Of a DNA stretch of 63,671 bases, positions 59,070 to 63,671 are shown one piece after another; position 1 is the stretch's first letter; every line of letters starts with the position of its first letter. Under the pieces are notes generated by a model, which did not search any database, was not told where the DNA came from, and saw only the letters and a program-made list of their open reading frames with translations. Origin of the DNA: Cohnella sp. (GTDB lineage Bacteria; Bacillota; Bacilli; Paenibacillales; Paenibacillaceae); the NCBI GenBank assembly GCA_028287445.1, contig JAQBPQ010000141.1, forward strand, positions 1 through 63,671, read 5' to 3'. Both the position numbers and the translations under genes were made by a program.

Positions 59070-60416
59070 ATGGAGATATGGAAACATTGGGGAAAGATTC
59101 TCCTTCTCGCTTTGCCTTCGTTATTCGCATTCGCTACGCAAACGCTCACCGGTACGATCAACCTCATTATGGTTGGTGATCTGGGCGCACTCATCATCGG
59201 GGTCGTCGGTGTTTCCAATATCATTATGTACAACGTATTCGCCATCTTTTCCGGTATCGGCCATTCGATCAATTATTTGGTTGCGCAAAATTACGGAGCC
59301 GGAGAGATGCGCAAAGGAATTCAGCGTACGTACATGGCTTTGTTTGTCATCCTGGCCGTGGCTGGAATAATTATCTTAGCGGGCTGGGGTGCCAGCGAAT
59401 CGATTTTGAGGTGGACGGGCGCCAAACCGGACTTGATTGCCGCGGGCAAAACTTATCTCGAGCTTCGATTCTATGCGATGGGCTTGGGGATCATCAGCTT
59501 TGTGTTCCACGGATTTTTCCGAGGTGTCGGCGACACCCGAACCTCGATGGTCATCTCGATCGTTGCGAATGTCATCATGATCGCATTAACGTACGGTCTG
59601 ACATACGGAGAATGGAGTCTTCCCCGTCTAGGTCTGCCTGGCGCCGGATATGCCATCTTGATCGGTGAGGCCGTTGGACTGGCCATATGTCTGGCGGTGT
59701 TCTGGGGACCGATGCATAAAAGGTTTCATACGCGGAAATTGCCCAAACCGGACTTGGGAGAGCTGGCGCTCATTGGACGGGAAGGCGGCAAACTCGGATT
59801 GATGGAGTTTTCCATGAGTATCTCGATGTATATTTTCACGATATTCGTCATCCGGCTTGGCACGGTCCCGCTTGCCGCGAACGAAGTGGCGCTCAGTATC
59901 ATGTCGTTCGGCTTCATGCCGGCGTTCGCTTTCGGTTCCACGGCAACCATCTTGGTGGGCCAGGAAATCGGGCGAGGGCGACCGCTCGAAGCGCGTCGCG
60001 AGGGAACCCATACGGCGATATTGGGCACGATCTTTCTGATCTTGCTCGGCACGGTCGAACTCATCTGGGCTCATCAGATTGCAGGTTTATATACGAAGGA
60101 TACCGCTGTGGCCGAGTTAGCTGCGTTCCTTATTCAGGTATCGGCTTATTTGCAAATTTTCGACGGACTCTATAATTTTTATGCCGGCGGTTTGCGCGGA
60201 ATTGGAGACACTTCTTTCCTGATGAAAGCGTCCCTTACGCTCAGTTGGCTGATGTTCGTTCCGCTCACTTACGTGTTCGTCAATGTGTTGCATTGGGGGA
60301 GCATGGGAGCTTGGCTCGCGTTATACGCTTTTCTCACAGCACTAGGGTTAGCCGTCATGTTTCGTTATTACCGGACCGACTTCCGCGAGGTCAAGCTGAA
60401 ACAAGCTACAGCCTGA
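59070..60416 (+). CDS. MATE-family efflux transporter
   Basis: Polytopic membrane protein of about 448 aa with twelve helices in two related halves. Family marks are LLLALPSLFAFATQTLTGTINLIMVGDLG at the start, HGFFRGVGDTRTSMVISIVANVIMIALTYGL in the middle and the matching GGLRGIGDTSFLMKASLTLSWLMFVPLTYV near the end. MATE proteins export drugs or metabolites using Na+ or H+ gradients. ATG 59070 lies 10 nt after AAGGA; ATG 59061 is almost on the SD. It lies about 170 bp after the cassette and could export a product under its control, which is speculative. Confidence 0.92.
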   Translation: MEIWKHWGKILLLALPSLFAFATQTLTGTINLIMVGDLGALIIGVVGVSNIIMYNVFAIFSGIGHSINYLVAQNYGAGEMRKGIQRTYMALFVILAVAGIIILAGWGASESILRWTGAKPDLIAAGKTYLELRFYAMGLGIISFVFHGFFRGVGDTRTSMVISIVANVIMIALTYGLTYGEWSLPRLGLPGAGYAILIGEAVGLAICLAVFWGPMHKRFHTRKLPKPDLGELALIGREGGKLGLMEFSMSISMYIFTIFVIRLGTVPLAANEVALSIMSFGFMPAFAFGSTATILVGQEIGRGRPLEARREGTHTAILGTIFLILLGTVELIWAHQIAGLYTKDTAVAELAAFLIQVSAYLQIFDGLYNFYAGGLRGIGDTSFLMKASLTLSWLMFVPLTYVFVNVLHWGSMGAWLALYAFLTALGLAVMFRYYRTDFREVKLKQATA

Positions 60417-60424
60417 AGCACGGC

Positions 60425-60456
60425 AAAAAACCGTTCATGGAGTGAACGGTTTTTGT
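60425..60456. terminator. Bidirectional terminator between the MATE and SDR genes
   Basis: AAAAAACCGTTCA - TGGAG - TGAACGGTTTTT. The A and T tracts on both sides fit the two convergent genes. Confidence 0.9.
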
Positions 60457-60485
60457 TGTGCTTCAACCAGGACCAGGTACCGGAA

Positions 60486-61367
60486 TCAACCGTTTACGAT
60501 TTCCCCGCCATTCACATGCAGCGTCTGGCCAGACACATAGGAAGAATCCTCGGATGCCAGATATACATAGGCAGGAGCCAGCTCGTCCGGCTGTCCGGCG
60601 CGTTTCATCGGGGTGTCTGAGCCGAACTTAGCCACTTGCTGATCGTCGAAGGTGGACGGGATCAGCGGCGTCCAGATCGGACCCGGCGCCACGGCGTTCA
60701 CGCGTATGCCTTGTCCGGCCAAATTCCCGGAAAGCGAGCGGGTGAACGCCACGATCGCGCCCTTGGTCGAAGAGTAATCCAACAGGCTGGGACTGCCCTT
60801 ATAGGCCGTAATGGATGCGGTATTGATGATGGCCGAGCCCGAGGACAAATGAGGCATGGCGGCCTGGGTCAAATAAAACATGCCGAACACGTTGGTTCTG
60901 AACGTGCGTTCCAGTTGCTGCGGCGTAATCTGCTCGAGCTTGTCCTGCGGATGCTGCTCGGCGGCGTTGTTGACGAGAATGTCGAGCTTGCCGAGCGTTT
61001 TTACCGCTTCATCCATAGCGTGCTTGCAATGCTCCGGATCGCCGATATCTCCCCCCAGCAGGAAACACCGGCGGCCTTCGGCTTCGATTTGTTTTTGCGT
61101 TTCCCGGGCGTCGACCTCTTCGTTCAAATAAAGAACGGCCACGTCCGCTCCTTCCTTGGCGAACGCGATGGCGACGGCGCGGCCGATCCCGCTGTCTCCT
61201 CCGCTGATAAGCGCGACTTTTCCATTGAGTTTGCCGCCCGGACGAAATACGGGAGATTCCGATTCCGGCTTCGGATTCATGTCTGTCTGCAGCCCCGGCT
61301 GACGGTTCTGATGCTGCGGCGGGAACGATTCCGGACGCCGCGGTGTTCCTTGATCCTGAGAGGTCAT
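60486..61367 (-). CDS. Short-chain dehydrogenase/reductase (YhdF/YhxC type)
   Basis: NAD(P)-dependent oxidoreductase of 293 aa. A Pro/Gln-rich N-terminal extension (about 1-45), usual in the stress-induced YhxC/YhdF group, precedes the Rossmann fold. Marks are ALISGGDSGIGRAVA (cofactor), DILVNNAAEQHPQ, and the catalytic triad with Ser in INTASITAYKG and YSSTKGAI (Tyr and Lys). VNAVAPGPIWTPLIPS and YVSGQTLHVNGGEIVNG complete it. Substrate is unknown. ATG 61367 follows AAGGAG on the minus strand. Confidence 0.9.
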   Translation of the reverse strand: MTSQDQGTPRRPESFPPQHQNRQPGLQTDMNPKPESESPVFRPGGKLNGKVALISGGDSGIGRAVAIAFAKEGADVAVLYLNEEVDARETQKQIEAEGRRCFLLGGDIGDPEHCKHAMDEAVKTLGKLDILVNNAAEQHPQDKLEQITPQQLERTFRTNVFGMFYLTQAAMPHLSSGSAIINTASITAYKGSPSLLDYSSTKGAIVAFTRSLSGNLAGQGIRVNAVAPGPIWTPLIPSTFDDQQVAKFGSDTPMKRAGQPDELAPAYVYLASEDSSYVSGQTLHVNGGEIVNG

Positions 61368-61395
61368 GGCTTCCAACTCCTTACGTTCGAATGAG

Positions 61396-61442
61396 GAGCT
61401 GCGCACGCGCAACGATCAGTGTGCGGTGTGCGTGCGCAGCTC
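61396..61442. repeat. Perfect 13-bp inverted repeat
   Basis: GAGCTGCGCACGC (61396-61408) and GCGTGCGCAGCTC (61430-61442) are exact reverse complements around a 21-bp centre with further GTGCG words. It lies between spoVR and the SDR gene, both on the minus strand. With no T-tract on either strand it is not a standard terminator. It may be an operator for the SDR gene or a REP-like element. Confidence 0.6.
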
Positions 61443-61485
61443 TACGCGCATGTTCTAGTAGTAGGTTAAACCAATCCCGATCGGC

Positions 61486-62895
61486 TTACGCATTTTTGCG
61501 AGTGGTTTTTGTACCGTCGCAGCTGAATAAAACCTTTTTGTCGTCCACCAGTGTCTCCAAATGTACCGGTTTCCCCCACAACTGCGACAGATAAGGGAGT
61601 GTCCGTTCAACATATTTCAAATCGAGCTCCACCTGTTCGTAACGATGGGTAACATGAAGCTCACCCGTTCTCTGCCAATCCGCATCGGTGACTTCCAGGT
61701 ACGGGAATCCCCCATTCACCCTGGAAAACACCAGTTGGTCCCGGATCGTTTTCCACGTTTTATCGGTGATTTGCCATTCCGGTCCTTTCTTCTCGAAAAC
61801 GTACAAGTCGAGTTCATCCGTTAATGATTTGGTCAAATAATTACGGATAAAGGAAGGGTCGGAGTCCATCTCGCGCACGTCAAAAATGTGTTCCCTGCTG
61901 TACCTTTTCTCAATATCTTCGAACATTTTGAGTCCCAGATAGTAAGGGTTAAGGGAATGGCGGGAAGGCTGTACCACGGAGGAATTGAGTTTCGCGTATT
62001 CGATCGTTTCTTCGCTGGTGAGCGGGAGCTCGCGCATGATGCGTTGGTGCCAGTAGGTCGCCCAGCCTTCGTTCATGATCTTGGTCTCGATTTGCGGCCA
62101 GAAATAAAGCATCTCCTCCCGCAGCATGCTCATGATGTCGCGCTGCCAATCTTCCAGCACCGGCGAGAACTGCTGCACGAACCAGACCAGATCTTTTTCC
62201 GGATGCGGCGGAAAACGGTGGTTGTCGCGGCTGTTTTCCAGCGCTTTGCCCTCGGCTTCTCCTCCCGAAGTTGAATCGTCTAAATCCCATAGATCGTCGT
62301 AAGCTGAGGCGGGTGGCGTTTCCAAGCTTCGTTCCTTGTCGATCTTCCTCCGCCATTCCATATATCTGTTCTTGTCCTGTCCGTATGGCTTAAGAAGAAC
62401 CGGATCCACATGCTCTTGAACGGCCATGACCGCATCCAGAAACCGCTCCACTTGCTCCGTACCGTGTTCGATTTCATAACCACTGATCCGTTCGGCTGCG
62501 GCGGACATGCTTTCCACCATGTCACGGTTAGAGCGTGAGAAGCGGGCGTTGTTTTTGAAAAAGTCGCAGTGGGCGAGCACGTGGGCGACGATCAGCTTGT
62601 TTTGTACCAAGGAGTTGCCCTCCAGCAGAAACGCGTAACACGGGTTGGAGTTGATTACCAGCTCGTAAATTTTACTCAGACCCAAGTCGTACTGCATTTT
62701 CATCCGGTTAAACGTCTTTCCGAAACTCCAATGCGAGAATCGTGTCGGCATCCCATAAGCCCCGAACGTGTAGATAATGTCTGAAGGGCAAATTTCGTAT
62801 CTCATCGGATAAAAGTCGAGTCCGAAGCCAGTGGCGATTTCGGTTATTTCCTCGATGGCGGTTTCGAGAGCGCGATGCTCATCCGTTTGCGGCAT
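61486..62895 (-). CDS. spoVR: SpoVR-family protein
   Basis: Soluble protein of 469 aa of the SpoVR family (cortex formation in B. subtilis). Marks are [35 protein letters not shown], the His-rich [44 protein letters not shown], and [18 protein letters not shown]. The C-terminal ~80 residues are less conserved. The biochemical role is unresolved; in enterobacteria the gene is in an operon with yeaG (prkA) and yeaH. Here only prkA is nearby and faces the other way. It is divergent from helD. Confidence 0.93.
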   Translation of the reverse strand: MPQTDEHRALETAIEEITEIATGFGLDFYPMRYEICPSDIIYTFGAYGMPTRFSHWSFGKTFNRMKMQYDLGLSKIYELVINSNPCYAFLLEGNSLVQNKLIVAHVLAHCDFFKNNARFSRSNRDMVESMSAAAERISGYEIEHGTEQVERFLDAVMAVQEHVDPVLLKPYGQDKNRYMEWRRKIDKERSLETPPASAYDDLWDLDDSTSGGEAEGKALENSRDNHRFPPHPEKDLVWFVQQFSPVLEDWQRDIMSMLREEMLYFWPQIETKIMNEGWATYWHQRIMRELPLTSEETIEYAKLNSSVVQPSRHSLNPYYLGLKMFEDIEKRYSREHIFDVREMDSDPSFIRNYLTKSLTDELDLYVFEKKGPEWQITDKTWKTIRDQLVFSRVNGGFPYLEVTDADWQRTGELHVTHRYEQVELDLKYVERTLPYLSQLWGKPVHLETLVDDKKVLFSCDGTKTTRKNA

Positions 62896-63114
62896 AATTG
62901 GTCAGGCCCCCTGTCCCAAGCAAAGATTTCACCATGTTATGTATATGAAGATCCGGGGTTTTGTGAACCGCATACGGGGATGGGATCGGAATCAGGAGGA
63001 AACCCTACCTGTTCGAATCCGGGCGACGGCGTGAGGCCGCTCCCCGGTTGCACTCCCAGGCGACACGTGATACAACAAGGGATATGAGATCTCGGGAAGA
63101 GAGGACCAAGGACT

Positions 63115-63671
63115 ATGACGATATCCCCTCGGGAAGAGGAAGAGAAACGGTTGTCGGAAGTGCTGGAGCAGGTGGAACGGCGGCTGGACAAGGAACTCTT
63201 CGTATTAGGAGAACGCCGCGGCGATGTGGTGGGCATCCGCCGGGAATTTTGGGACGATGTGCGGATGAGCTTCTCCGACGCCACTGAAATGGGCGAAACG
63301 TGGACCAGCATCATGCAGCAGAAGGAACTGCTGCTCGAGCGGGAACGGAGCCATCGTCTCGCATTCGAGGCCGTGGAGCGGCTCGCGCATATGCACGACA
63401 ATCCGTATTTTGCACGGATCGATTTTGCCGAAGACGGCCGGGAGACGGAAAAAATGTACATCGGTCGCGCCTCTCTGGTCGGGGAAGACGGGGAGACGTA
63501 TTATGTATATGATTGGCGCGCTCCGGTGTCGAGTCTGTTCTACGATCATGAGCCGGGTCCGGCTGCGTACGATACCCCGGAAGGGGAGATCGAGGGCGAC
63601 CTCGAGCTGAAGAGGCAATTCGTCATCCGGGTCGGGAAGCTGAAGCATGTATTCGATACGGACGAAACCGT
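63115..63671 (+). CDS. helD: HelD-like RNA polymerase-associated helicase, N-terminal part (partial)
   Basis: The frame opens at ATG 63115 and is still open at the window edge, giving the first ~185 residues. A long N-terminal coiled coil (about 5-90, REEEKRLSEVLEQVERRLDKEL) is followed by YIGRASLVGEDGETYYVYDWRAPVSSLFYDHEPGPAAYDTP, the signature region before the first helicase domain of HelD. In B. subtilis HelD binds stalled RNA polymerase and releases it from DNA. The SD lies in the purine-rich GAAGAGAGGACCAAGG. ATP-binding motifs lie beyond the window. Confidence 0.88.
   Translation, partial: MTISPREEEEKRLSEVLEQVERRLDKELFVLGERRGDVVGIRREFWDDVRMSFSDATEMGETWTSIMQQKELLLERERSHRLAFEAVERLAHMHDNPYFARIDFAEDGRETEKMYIGRASLVGEDGETYYVYDWRAPVSSLFYDHEPGPAAYDTPEGEIEGDLELKRQFVIRVGKLKHVFDTDET

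Noticed and set aside
1-63671. CRISPR arrays, tRNA or rRNA genes, insertion sequences
   Set aside because: None seen on either strand; the repeats found are short intergenic hairpins or words.

Overview
The window is a stretch of ordinary, gene-dense chromosome from a spore-forming Firmicute of about 55% GC, most likely a member of the Paenibacillaceae. The evidence is Bacillus-type synteny (pheS-pheT-zapA ... mutS2-DUF350; ytxC-thrS; liaFSR; alaR-alaT), T-box and SAM riboswitches, a GlnR/TnrA box, sporulation genes (ytxC, spoVR, prkA, a Spo0E-like protein, a possible gamma-SASP) and a futalosine-pathway menaquinone gene (mqnC). I see no prophage, insertion sequence, CRISPR array, tRNA or rRNA. 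The species cannot be named from this sequence alone. Layout: 1-2606 is a copper-type cluster (C-terminus of a YcnJ-like CopD protein, a NarL-type two-component pair, YcnI). 2676-7782 is a T-box-controlled pheST pair followed by a ZapA-domain protein with a very long coiled coil. 7875-10127 holds a SelA-like PLP enzyme and two minus-strand genes (a CuA lipoprotein and a YvlD/holin-like membrane protein), where B. subtilis has cvpA and polX. 10242-14645 is a mutS2-DUF350-(27-aa membrane peptide)-zinc ribbon-cysK operon. 14941-24623 carries alaR-alaT, a Spo0E-like protein, a cobalamin adenosyltransferase/RluA/ArsC-like/site-2-protease run, an aminotransferase, a 5'-3' exonuclease and small conserved proteins. 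24716-32045 contains corA with a long attenuator-like leader, divergent from a SAM-riboswitch-controlled methionine operon (metA, a transsulfuration enzyme, a MalY/PatB lyase), then mqnC and a diguanylate cyclase. 32163-36282 is ytxC, a T-box and thrS, an orphan sigma factor and a tiny SASP-like gene. 36392-44613 is an AAC(3)-family protein, liaFSR, yugN, htrA and an OmpR-type two-component pair. 44744-54999 has ispH, aroF, an E. coli-type (GSI-beta) glutamine synthetase, thpR, serC, trmL, an AbrB-type regulator, a lysine-less MocR-like protein, and a Rieske/PD-(D/E)XK pair. 55121-63671 has prkA, a compact agr-like peptide-signalling cassette, a MATE exporter, an SDR, spoVR and the start of helD. 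The most interesting locus is 57120-58945. There, four tightly packed genes encode a seven-helix membrane protein that ends where a histidine kinase domain would normally begin, an AgrB peptidase, an AgrD-like prepeptide, and a LytTR DNA-binding protein with no receiver domain. They follow an 11-bp tandem repeat and end at a terminator. This looks like peptide quorum sensing without a two-component phosphorelay. It may work like the streptococcal LytTR/membrane-inhibitor systems (HdrRM, BrsRM), but with its own peptide signal. The prepeptide alignment predicts a serine-closed lactone rather than a thiolactone. Other notable points are a mutually exclusive terminator/antiterminator in the corA leader, a degenerate aminotransferase lacking its PLP lysine, several genes under 50 codons, and discriminator-base agreement in the two T-boxes. 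Start codons were chosen from Shine-Dalgarno spacing and family N-termini. All family names come from motif recognition, not database searches.
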